The notes beneath the pieces are model-generated. The model was not told where the DNA came from, searched no databases, and worked only from the letters and a program-made list of their open reading frames with translations. Source: JAGOSP01 sp964428075 (GTDB lineage Bacteria; Patescibacteriota; Minisyncoccia; Moranbacterales; UBA1568). From it: a DNA stretch of 13,125 nt. The stretch spans positions 1 through 13,125 of the forward strand of contig CAYRWQ010000022.1 of the NCBI GenBank assembly GCA_964428075.1. Direction: 5' to 3'. The position numbers were made by a program, and so were the translations under genes. Below, piece after piece: positions 6,090 to 12,586 of the stretch. Within the stretch, counting starts at the first letter, position 1. Each line of letters begins with the position of its first letter.

Positions 6090-6809
6090 ATGAACGAAAG
6101 TGATCTAGCGAGTATTCTGGCTCGTTTGATAGCCGTAATCGAGAGGACCTCTCCTGCGGGCATCAGTGCGTGGGCAAGATATCCGAAGGAGCTCGCACTC
6201 TGTTTTCGGTCGGTCTTGGACCCGCTGCATCCCGATGGTCTGGGTATGGAGGTTTTTATCGATCGGCGCAAGCTGTCCGACTCGATGGATCCTGTATCTG
6301 ACATGCCGGATCAGTTTGGCCACTACGAATCGGACGAGTATTTCAGGCCGTTGTTTGAAGCAGTCAATATGCAGCAGGCGGTTGGTAGCCAGTACCGGCT
6401 CCGTATCATTGATGAACGGTCCTTACCTAAGGACCAGCTGATCACCGAGGCAGTTGTGCGTGCGCAAGCAGCGCGGTTCGGGTGGACGACTCCTCCGATT
6501 GAAGTCGGAATCTTGCTTGCAGGGTGTCTATCTCCGGAGATGCTCGAGCGTCTGGGATTGCGAGGCGTGGTGGTAATGCACGAACCCATTGTATGTCCCG
6601 ATGGGGAGGATGAACAGCAAGGTGTTTTGTGGCTTCAGCGGCGACGCATCGACGACGACCCTGATGAAAGAGATATAGATGCTCCTGACCTCTCGCTAAT
6701 CACTGCCTGGTGGCTCAGTGAGAGGCCATCTTCTTCGCATTCTGAGTTTCCAGACGATACGGGTTTTGTCTTTCTTGCTCCTCTCAATGGGTATTCAGGG
6801 CCGGCCTAA
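6090..6809 (+). CDS. Hypothetical protein between sufD and sufS
   Basis: A 239-residue soluble protein of no family I recognise. ATG 6090 is preferred because GAAGGA lies just before it; a GTG at 6057 would add 11 residues. No signal peptide or membrane segment is visible. The N-terminus looks helical (SDLASILARLIAVIERT), the middle carries ITEAVVRAQAARFGW and a hydrophobic VEVGIL-like strand region (PPIEVGILLAGCL), and the C-terminal third is acidic (RRRIDDDPDERDIDAPD). It is the only plus-strand gene inside the suf region, and its TAA overlaps the sufD stop by 2 nt, tail to tail. Two terminator hairpins follow. Its ribosome-binding site differs from the suf genes, so it may be an insertion. 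A role in cluster biology is possible but unsupported. Confidence 0.82.
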   Translation: MNESDLASILARLIAVIERTSPAGISAWARYPKELALCFRSVLDPLHPDGLGMEVFIDRRKLSDSMDPVSDMPDQFGHYESDEYFRPLFEAVNMQQAVGSQYRLRIIDERSLPKDQLITEAVVRAQAARFGWTTPPIEVGILLAGCLSPEMLERLGLRGVVVMHEPIVCPDGEDEQQGVLWLQRRRIDDDPDERDIDAPDLSLITAWWLSERPSSSHSEFPDDTGFVFLAPLNGYSGPA

Positions 6810-7441
6810 GGAGTCGCCACTAGGGTGGCGTTTTCTCCCAGGGTTACCGTAGGGTAGCCTCTGGGAGTTTTGTTTTTATATGGGAATCCGGATCCACAGA
6901 GCGCTTGGATTTTTTCGAAGAGGTCCTGGCTGAAGCCCTGGGCGATGAGCGCGATGGCAGTAGCTTCGGAGAGGCCGCGGCTTCGAAGGAAGAAGAGTTG
7001 CTCCGGATCGGGCGCGCTCATAGTGGCCGCGTGGCCGCAGCGGACATCATCAGTTTTGATTTCGAGCGAAGGGAAAGAAGATGCTTTGACGTCTGACGAG
7101 AGCAGAAGGTGACGCATTTCTTGATGTCCACTTGATTGGGATGCATTTTTGGCTATGGAGAGCACTCCTTTCCAATGACAAATGGCCTGGTCGGAAAGAG
7201 CACTTCGTCCAGTGAAAGAGGAAACGGTTTGTGGCGCCAAATGGACTTGGTGAATGGTGCTGTCGACTTGGGTGTCCTCAGTGAGTTCGAACAGGGCAAA
7301 GATGTGCGCTTCCGCTCGGGGGCCGGTGAGTTCGAAGGAGATATCGCCACCGCGGTTGCGGAGAAAAAACACCGCTTGCTCGTCGGTGGCGAGACGGTAG
7401 GTCGTCTGTGTATCGTGCGTGATGTCGCGGAAGGAGAACAT
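6806..7441 (-). CDS. sufD: Short SufD-family cluster assembly protein
   Basis: The 211-residue protein covers only the beta-helix core and C-terminal motif of SufD, which is usually about 400 residues. The diagnostic segment is SLEIKTDDVRCGHAATM (125-141) followed by PDPEQLFFLRSRGLSE (144-159). SufD pairs with SufB and SufC in the assembly scaffold. ATG 7441 starts 286 bp after the sufB stop with no Shine-Dalgarno site. The last 20 or so residues (about 192-209) are encoded through the two hairpins that terminate the facing gene, so this tail is likely a non-homologous extension. The gap may mean separate regulation; I saw only weak TATAA elements upstream and no good promoter. Confidence 0.86.
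   Translation of the reverse strand: MFSFRDITHDTQTTYRLATDEQAVFFLRNRGGDISFELTGPRAEAHIFALFELTEDTQVDSTIHQVHLAPQTVSSFTGRSALSDQAICHWKGVLSIAKNASQSSGHQEMRHLLLSSDVKASSFPSLEIKTDDVRCGHAATMSAPDPEQLFFLRSRGLSEATAIALIAQGFSQDLFEKIQALCGSGFPYKNKTPRGYPTVTLGENATLVATP
6815..6877 (+). terminator. Tandem terminators of the 6090 gene, inside the sufD 3' end
   Basis: Hairpin 1 is CGCCAC-TAGG-GTGGCG (6815-6830) followed by TTTT. Hairpin 2 pairs 6835-6841 (CTCCCAG) with 6861-6867 (CTGGGAG), plus an inner 7-bp stem (6842-6848 with 6853-6859, one G-U pair), and is followed by TTTTGTTTTT. Only the plus strand has T-runs after them, so they serve the 6090 gene even though they lie in sufD coding sequence. Confidence 0.82.
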
Positions 7442-7543
7442 ATTTTTTGCTTATAACTCACCACTTGTAATTTATAACCTATGGTTCACAACGTATACGA
7501 GAAATCTCAGAGGAAAAATATCAGAATCGATTTTTTGTTCTGT

Positions 7544-7621
7544 CGGGGTGCAGGGATATATTTTTTCTTTGCGATATGTTCGGAAGCACCAGCATCGGAA
7601 AAAAGATATCCTTGCACCCTG
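7544..7621. repeat. Long imperfect inverted repeat between sufB and sufD
   Basis: Arm 7546-7567 and arm 7598-7619 are reverse complements at 20 of 22 positions. A G-U and a C-G pair extend the stem outward to 7544/7621. The loop is 30 nt. The 286-bp gap 7442-7727 holds no believable gene. The hairpin has no T-run after it on the minus strand, so a simple terminator is unlikely. It may be an mRNA processing or stability element that lowers sufD expression relative to sufCB, a small mobile-element remnant, or a protein-binding site. Confidence 0.65.
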
Positions 7622-7727
7622 CTTATGCGGGGCCGGATGTTCTGAGTTTGACCTTTTCATCAGGTACTCATCGTTTGTTATCAGTGAGAGATTATGAGTT
7701 GTTGGCTATGGGTGGCGAGTTGGTATC

Positions 7728-9128
7728 TTATCCCACACTGCCTTCCATTTCGAGTTGCATGAGACGGGTGAGCTCGACGGAGTATTCGAGAGGGATTTCT
7801 TGAACGACTGGATCGAGAAAACCGTTGACGAGCAGTCCTTCGGCGTCAGATTTTTTGATGCCACGACTTTGGAGATAGAAGAGTTTCTCGGCGGAGATTT
7901 TTTCGACGGTGGCCTCATGCTCGATCTGGGCGGAGGATTCATTGATCCGCATGGTCGGATAGGTGTCGGAACGGGAACGCGGATCGAGGAGGAGAGCATC
8001 GCAGACGACCGATGTCTTGGCGCCGGTCGCCCCGCGTCCGATATGCACAAGGCCGCGATAGCTGGTACGTCCGCCGTCTTTGCTGATGGATTTGGAAACG
8101 ATACGCGAGGTGGTATCGGGAGCCTGATGAATCATCTTGGCTCCGGCATCCTGATGCTGGCCTGTTCCGGCATAGGCGATGGAGAGGACTTCGCCTCGGG
8201 CGCCGCGTCCGGCCAGATAGACGGCTGGGTATTTCATCGTGACTCCGGAACCGATATTGCAGTCGATCCATTCCATGGTCGCATTTTCTTCGGCGCGGGC
8301 GCGTTTGGTGACGAGATTGTAGATATTCTTGCTCCAGTTTTGGACCGTGGTGTATCGGACATGCGCATTTTTCTTGACGAATATCTCGACGACCGCCGAA
8401 TGGAGCGAGCTCTTGCGGTAGATGGGCGCGGTGCAGCCTTCGACGTAGTGTACCGAACTTCCTTCATCCGCGATGATGAGCGTGCGTTCGAATTGGCCGA
8501 ATGATTCCGAATTGATTCGGAAATAGGCCTGTAGTGGAAGCTCCACCTTGACGCCTTTCGGGACATAGACAAATGAACCACCTGACCAGACTGCCGAGTT
8601 GAGAGCTGCGAACTTATTATCATGGGCCGGGATGAGCGTACCGAAGTATTCCCGGACCAACTTCGGGTATATGCGAACGGCCGTGTCCATGTCGCAGAAA
8701 ATGACGCCTTTGGCTGAGAGCGTTTTTTCGATGCTTTCATAGACTACCTCGCTTTCATATTGGGCGGAGACTCCGGCGAGGAATTTCTTTTCGGCTTCCG
8801 GGACGCCGATGCGGTCATAGGTCTCCTTGATTTCCGGAGGGAGTTCGTTCCAGGTTTTGGACTGCGCGTCGGTCGCTCGGAGATAGTAGGTGATTGCGTC
8901 GAAATCGATTGAAGAAAGATCGGCCCCCCAGGAAGGCAGGGGGAGGGAAACAAAGCGTGCATAGGATGCCAAGCGGAATTTCCGCATCCACGCGGATTCC
9001 TTCTTGATGGCCGAGATTTCGGACACAATTTCGGCTGAGAGCCCGAGCTTCGTTTTGTTGACTGAGCGTTCAGGCATCGCGAAACCGTACCGGTAGTCGC
9101 CTAAGTCAATTGCTTTGGAACGTGGCAT
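7728..9128 (-). CDS. sufB: SufB, core scaffold of the SUF complex
   Basis: The 466-residue protein is a full-length SufB, on which clusters are built with SufC and SufD. Typical motifs are VPKGVKVELPLQAYFRIN (189-206), VHYVEGCTAPIY with Cys232, YTTVQNWSKNIYNLVTKR (259-276), and CDALLLDPRSRSDTYP (Cys376) followed by AQIEHEATVEKIS with His404. The position of the essential E. coli Cys405 is Ser here, as in Gram-positive SufB. ATG 9128 lies 4 nt after the sufC stop; longer in-frame starts would overlap sufC. No Shine-Dalgarno site is seen, so translation may be coupled to sufC. It belongs to the rrf2-sufC-sufB transcript. Confidence 0.96.
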   Translation of the reverse strand: MPRSKAIDLGDYRYGFAMPERSVNKTKLGLSAEIVSEISAIKKESAWMRKFRLASYARFVSLPLPSWGADLSSIDFDAITYYLRATDAQSKTWNELPPEIKETYDRIGVPEAEKKFLAGVSAQYESEVVYESIEKTLSAKGVIFCDMDTAVRIYPKLVREYFGTLIPAHDNKFAALNSAVWSGGSFVYVPKGVKVELPLQAYFRINSESFGQFERTLIIADEGSSVHYVEGCTAPIYRKSSLHSAVVEIFVKKNAHVRYTTVQNWSKNIYNLVTKRARAEENATMEWIDCNIGSGVTMKYPAVYLAGRGARGEVLSIAYAGTGQHQDAGAKMIHQAPDTTSRIVSKSISKDGGRTSYRGLVHIGRGATGAKTSVVCDALLLDPRSRSDTYPTMRINESSAQIEHEATVEKISAEKLFYLQSRGIKKSDAEGLLVNGFLDPVVQEIPLEYSVELTRLMQLEMEGSVG

Positions 9129-9132
9129 AGTT

Positions 9133-9852
9133 TTAGAGAGAAAGCGACTCAAATCCCGAGCGCTCGATGTGAGTAGCCAACTCCTGATTTCCAGTGGCAA
9201 CCAATCTGCCTTCTTTCATGACGAGTACGTGATCGGGACGCATATACTTGAGGAGTTTGGCTGAATGGGTAATGAAAATACAGGTACTTTCTTTAGGCAG
9301 GGATTGCTTGAGAAAGAGGGTAATGGTCTTCAGCGCGTCAACATCGACGCCAGTATCAATTTCATCAAACAGAACGAATTTTGGTTCGAGTAATGCGATT
9401 TGCAGTGCCTCGAGTTTCTTTTTTTCTCCCCCCGAAAAACCATCATGGAGTGAGCGTGAAAGGAGCTCTTCTTTGATGTGAAGCGCTTGGGCGGCTATGT
9501 GGATTTTTTGGTACATCACGATGACATCATATTTCTTTTCCAGAGCGACTCGGAGAAGATCACGGACAGAAACACCGGCTAGCGTCAGTGGATTTTGGAA
9601 CGTCATGCTGAGACCCAACAGCGCCCGTTTATCTGGAGAAAAATTCTTCATATTTCTTCCATTCCACAGAAGCTTGCTGGCACGGGACAGTATCAGCTTT
9701 GGATGTCCCATGATGGCGCTTGCCAGTGTTGATTTACCGGATCCATTCGGTCCGAGAATCGCGTATGTTTTTCCGGGCGCGAATGAAAACGAAATATCAT
9801 GGAGGATTTTCTTCTTTTCAATTGAGACAGAGAGGTGCTCGATGGAAAGCAT
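9133..9852 (-). CDS. sufC: SufC, ABC-type ATPase of the SUF complex
   Basis: The 239-residue ATPase powers conformational change in SufBCD. All ABC motifs are present: Walker A GPNGSGKST (34-42), Q-loop TFQNP (Gln86), signature FSGGEKKKLE (139-148), Walker B FVLFDEIDTGVD (159-170) and H-loop ITHS (His196). The ABC signature with KKK and the DEIDTGVD box are typical of SufC rather than transport ATPases. There are no membrane segments. ATG 9852 lies 4 nt after the rrf2 stop and sufB follows after 4 nt, so the three genes are tightly coupled. No Shine-Dalgarno site is seen. Confidence 0.96.
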   Translation of the reverse strand: MLSIEHLSVSIEKKKILHDISFSFAPGKTYAILGPNGSGKSTLASAIMGHPKLILSRASKLLWNGRNMKNFSPDKRALLGLSMTFQNPLTLAGVSVRDLLRVALEKKYDVIVMYQKIHIAAQALHIKEELLSRSLHDGFSGGEKKKLEALQIALLEPKFVLFDEIDTGVDVDALKTITLFLKQSLPKESTCIFITHSAKLLKYMRPDHVLVMKEGRLVATGNQELATHIERSGFESLSL

Positions 9853-9856
9853 AGGC

Positions 9857-10285
9857 TTATTTTTTGAAAGTATTGTGTGTGTATGAGGCAGGGAGAAGCT
9901 GTTCCAGAGTTATTTTCGTAAGCGTTTCTTTGATACTCTGTTCCAGTGCCTTCCAGACCTGATTCGTCTGGCAGTGGGAGAGTTTCGGGTAGGGATATGT
10001 GCGGGAAAGTTTGGGTGGGGAGAAATTTTTGAACCCGCCATCAAGTGCTGTGACGATATCCCAGACTGAGATATCCGCAATATTTCGTGCGAGCGAATAT
10101 CCGCCACTCTGGCCCTTTTCGGAGATGACCAAATTGGCTTTTCGAAGTGATTGGAGAATTTTATGGAGATAATCTTCAGGCATTTCCTCGGTACGTGCGA
10201 GTTCGTGAACAGAATATTCTCCGCCATGTTCTGACAAGGCAGCGATAGCTCGGAGACCGTAATAGGCTTTTTTTGAGACGCGCAT
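9857..10285 (-). CDS. Rrf2-family transcriptional regulator with one cysteine, likely suf regulator
   Basis: The 142-residue protein is an IscR/RirA/NsrR-type winged-helix regulator: MRVSKKAYYGLRAIAALSEHG at the N-terminus (split here as MRVSKKAYYG and LRAIAALS), VHELARTEEMPEDYLHKIL for recognition-helix DNA contact, and KGQSGGYSLAR for the wing. Family members that sense clusters carry three cysteines after the DNA-binding domain. Here only one remains, in SHCQTNQVW. A cluster could still bind with other ligands, but classic IscR-style sensing is doubtful. ATG 10285 is chosen; a TTG 6 nt upstream is possible. It heads the rrf2-sufC-sufB transcript, and its promoter overlaps a perfect inverted repeat, which suggests autoregulation. 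Confidence 0.9.
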   Translation of the reverse strand: MRVSKKAYYGLRAIAALSEHGGEYSVHELARTEEMPEDYLHKILQSLRKANLVISEKGQSGGYSLARNIADISVWDIVTALDGGFKNFSPPKLSRTYPYPKLSHCQTNQVWKALEQSIKETLTKITLEQLLPASYTHNTFKK

Positions 10286-10293
10286 ACGCAAAT

Positions 10294-10310
10294 TGGACTT
10301 ATTTTGTCCA
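10294..10310. promoter_or_regulatory. Candidate Rrf2 operator at the rrf2-sufCB promoter
   Basis: TGGAC-N7-GTCCA is a perfect 5-bp inverted repeat with an A/T-only centre. It touches the -10 hexamer and covers the predicted start site near 10303, so a bound protein would block transcription. The same element with one change lies in the sufS leader (5919-5935). Confidence 0.6.
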
Positions 10311-10338
10311 TATTAGAGTGATATGAGCAGAAAGTCAA
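10310..10338 (-). promoter_or_regulatory. Promoter of rrf2-sufC-sufB
   Basis: On the minus strand, TTGACT (10333-10338), a 17-bp spacer and TAATAT (10310-10315) give a near-consensus housekeeping promoter. The start near 10303 leaves a leader of about 18 nt before ATG 10285. Confidence 0.8.
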
Positions 10339-10352
10339 GTGAGCACTGACAG

Positions 10353-10381
10353 TAGACAGAATAAGATATATATGATATAAT
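10353..10381 (+). promoter_or_regulatory. Promoter of the amidotransferase-dus transcript
   Basis: TAGACA (10353-10358), a 17-bp spacer and TATAAT (10376-10381) with an extended -10 TG at 10373-10374: close to consensus at every element. The start near 10388 gives a leader of about 26 nt. Its -35 lies 14 bp from the divergent rrf2 -35. Confidence 0.8.
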
Positions 10382-10413
10382 AAGAAAGTTTGATAGTGAG
10401 TAAGGAAGAGCCT

Positions 10414-11202
10414 ATGGAACAGCGACAAAAACTTTTGTTGGTACAATTCCGAACGGATGAAAGAGGGAAAGAGCTCGAGTTATCCGCTTTCAAGGAGAAA
10501 TTTGCGAGTCTGAACGGTTCGGTACCGAATATCATCCCTCTCAGTGCCTTCAGTGCTCATAATGATGTTCTGTTTGCTCATCCTGAGAGGCTACTCGCTG
10601 ATGTTCAGGGCGTGATTCTTGGCGGATCGGCCGAATTTTATTTTGGTGGTAATGTCTCTCCGGAAAATACCGAGCAACACGAGGCGATGTTGAGTCGCGT
10701 TCGACCGTTCATCTCCTATCTTTTTGAGCATGATATTCCGACACTGGGTATCTGTTTTGGTCACCAGCTGTTAGTGACTTTTCTTGGTGAGACGGTTGCG
10801 GCTGATCTCGCACAATCAGAGAGTGGGTCATTTTCGGTTCATGTGACACCAGATGGAAAGCGTGACCCACTCTTTTTCGGTATTCCGGATAACTGGAAGG
10901 CATTTTTTATGCATCGGGATAGCGCGATTCGGGTGCCAAAATTGGTCACGCTCTTGGCGAGTGGCGAGAAGTCACGTGTCGGAGCGTTTCGCTATAAGAC
11001 GAGAGTATATGGAGTACAGTTCCATCCGGAACTTGATCGACAGGATCATGCAGAACGAGTACGTTTGCATCCGGAATACATCGTCGGGCATACTGAGGAT
11101 TTTCTCTCATCACTCGAGTGGGTTCCACATGCGCGTAAGATCCTTTGGAATTTTTTGTCGATTACTGAGCAATTTGCTTGCGAAAAAGTCAGGATCATTT
11201 AG
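10414..11202 (+). CDS. Class I glutamine amidotransferase-like protein
   Basis: The 262-residue protein has a GATase-1 domain. The nucleophile elbow is LGICFGHQLL (Cys114), the dyad is in VYGVQFHPEL (His204, Glu206), and the GVILGGSAEFYFGG loop (67-80) matches the oxyanion region. It resembles the stand-alone GMP-synthase-like amidotransferases, but there is no synthetase domain beside it, so the ammonia acceptor is unknown. Hydrolysis of another gamma-glutamyl compound is equally possible. ATG 10414 is chosen because AAGGAAG precedes it; a TTG at 10390 would add 8 residues. It has a strong promoter divergent from rrf2, and dus follows 39 nt after its stop, so the two are probably co-transcribed. 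Confidence 0.88.
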   Translation: MEQRQKLLLVQFRTDERGKELELSAFKEKFASLNGSVPNIIPLSAFSAHNDVLFAHPERLLADVQGVILGGSAEFYFGGNVSPENTEQHEAMLSRVRPFISYLFEHDIPTLGICFGHQLLVTFLGETVAADLAQSESGSFSVHVTPDGKRDPLFFGIPDNWKAFFMHRDSAIRVPKLVTLLASGEKSRVGAFRYKTRVYGVQFHPELDRQDHAERVRLHPEYIVGHTEDFLSSLEWVPHARKILWNFLSITEQFACEKVRII

Positions 11203-11241
11203 TATGGCTTATCATTCGGAAGTAGGATAGACTGTTTTTCT

Positions 11242-12201
11242 ATGCGAAATTTTTGGATACAATTGCCGAAGCCTTTTTTTGTGATGGCGCCGATGGCTGA
11301 TGTGACAGATGCGGCGTTCCGACGTATGTTTACTCGTTATGGTAAGCCAGATGTGATGTGGACGGAGTTTGTTTCGGCCGATGGTCTTTGTCATCCCGTG
11401 GGACGTCAGGCATTGATGCCGAATCTCCTGTATACCGAAGCGGAACGGCCGATTGTGGCGCAGATATTCACCGCTCATCCGGATCGGATGCGTGAAGCCG
11501 CAGCTTTGATCGCTCTGCTTGGTTTCGATGGACTTGATATCAATATGGGTTGTCCAGATAAGAACATTATGAAGCAGGGAGCGGGAGCGAAACTTATACA
11601 GGATCCGGTACTCGCTCAAGCACTCATCGTCGCCGCGAAAGAAGGTGTGGCCGGTCAGATTCCCGTTTCGGTTAAGACACGAATCGGATTCAGCGCGAGT
11701 GAGATCGAGACGTGGATTCCGGCGCTTTTGACTGTGGAGCCAGCGGTGATTACGGTGCACGCGCGGACAAAAAAGGAAATGTCCTTGGTGCCGGCCCAGT
11801 GGGAACATGTGGCGCGGGCGGTCGAATTGGCACGGGGATCCGGCGTGCTCATCTTGGGGAACGGTGATGTGAAGAGTGTGGCGGAAGCGCGAGTTCGGGT
11901 GACTGAGACCGGGTGCGATGGAGTCATGATTGGGCGGGGACTCTTCGGAAATCCATGGTTTTTTTCGGATACGTTTCCTGTATCGGTCGCGGAGCGGCTC
12001 CGGGTGATGTGTGAGCATACGGACATGTATGAAGAACTGTTTCTTAGGAAGAAGAGCTTTGCGTTAATGAAGAAACATTACCAGGCTTATGTTTATGGAT
12101 TCGACGGGGCGAAAGAATTACGGACCGTTCTCATGGATTGTGAAGACGCTCTTTCGGTTCGGAGTTGTGCAGAAGAATTCCTTAAAAAAATGTCTGTTTG
12201 A
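11242..12201 (+). CDS. dus: tRNA-dihydrouridine synthase
   Basis: The 319-residue FMN enzyme reduces uridines in the D-loop of tRNA. Visible family marks are MAPMADVTD (15-23) for FMN binding, NMGCPDKNIMKQGAGAKL with catalytic Cys104, VKTRIGF (144-150) with Lys145, ITVHARTKKE (170-179), the phosphate-binding GNGDV (206-210), and IGRGLFGNPW (230-239). Length is normal. Which of the Dus subtypes it is cannot be told safely. ATG 11242 has no nearby Shine-Dalgarno site. It follows the amidotransferase gene after 39 nt with no terminator between. Its TGA overlaps the ATG of a doubtful downstream ORF. Confidence 0.93.
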   Translation: MRNFWIQLPKPFFVMAPMADVTDAAFRRMFTRYGKPDVMWTEFVSADGLCHPVGRQALMPNLLYTEAERPIVAQIFTAHPDRMREAAALIALLGFDGLDINMGCPDKNIMKQGAGAKLIQDPVLAQALIVAAKEGVAGQIPVSVKTRIGFSASEIETWIPALLTVEPAVITVHARTKKEMSLVPAQWEHVARAVELARGSGVLILGNGDVKSVAEARVRVTETGCDGVMIGRGLFGNPWFFSDTFPVSVAERLRVMCEHTDMYEELFLRKKSFALMKKHYQAYVYGFDGAKELRTVLMDCEDALSVRSCAEEFLKKMSV

Positions 12202-12509
12202 TGGAGCGGGTTTTAGATGGTTTGTCTCTGGTGCTTCCTGAGGGTGGAAGTGGAGAGATTGCCTCTGTTAATAAAATTACCCTGCTTCTGGTGGGAAGTA
12301 GGGTCAAGGTGTCGAGATTCGTTTTGGTGTCAGGTGTCGACTTGTCAAAGAATCATCTCTCCGGCGCAGAACGGGAGTGCGCCGTGTGCTGTGTAGCAGC
12401 TTGCACAGCACACGGCCGTCTCTTTTGTACTTCTCGCATGCGGTGCGAGTCGGTTCCGAAGAAGAACTTCGGGTTATCGGAAGTGGCCGCGGCGAGGAGT
12501 GCTTATTAG
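12201..12509 (+). CDS. Doubtful cysteine-rich small ORF after dus
   Basis: An ATG overlaps the dus stop (TGATG) and opens a 102-residue frame. The first half (about 1-60) is ordinary in composition; the second half is cysteine-rich (ECAVCCVAAC, then FCTSRMRC). I recognise no family. The cysteine-rich part is exactly where four consecutive perfect DNA hairpins lie, so its composition may be set by RNA structure rather than by protein function. The TGATG arrangement is what translational coupling would look like, which is why the ORF is listed. Confidence 0.25.
   Translation: MERVLDGLSLVLPEGGSGEIASVNKITLLLVGSRVKVSRFVLVSGVDLSKNHLSGAERECAVCCVAACTAHGRLFCTSRMRCESVPKKNFGLSEVAAARSAY
12279..12304 (-). 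terminator. Possible minus-strand terminator
   Basis: A 10-bp stem (12279-12288 with 12295-12304, one G-U pair, 6-nt loop) is followed on the minus strand by AATTTTATT. It could end the pyrD transcript, which stops coding 283 bp earlier. The T-run is broken, so confidence is low. Confidence 0.4.
12362..12472. other. Array of four perfect hairpins, possible structured RNA
   Basis: In 111 nt four perfect stems follow each other: 12362-12368 with 12378-12384 (7 bp), 12381-12393 with 12404-12416 (13 bp), 12433-12438 with 12444-12449 (6 bp), and 12456-12461 with 12467-12472 (6 bp). The first two share four bases (12381-12384), so they compete, as in an attenuator or switch. The 13-bp hairpin is followed by CTCTTTTG and could terminate dus transcripts. 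No RNase P, SRP or tmRNA signature was seen. The rest of 12510-12586 shows nothing recognisable. Confidence 0.55.
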
Positions 12510-12586
12510 TCATTTTCATGCTTGAGGACAGGGAGATAATAGTAGTGTGGTCGGTACCTCCTTCGAAGAGAGCGTTTCGGTTGTTG

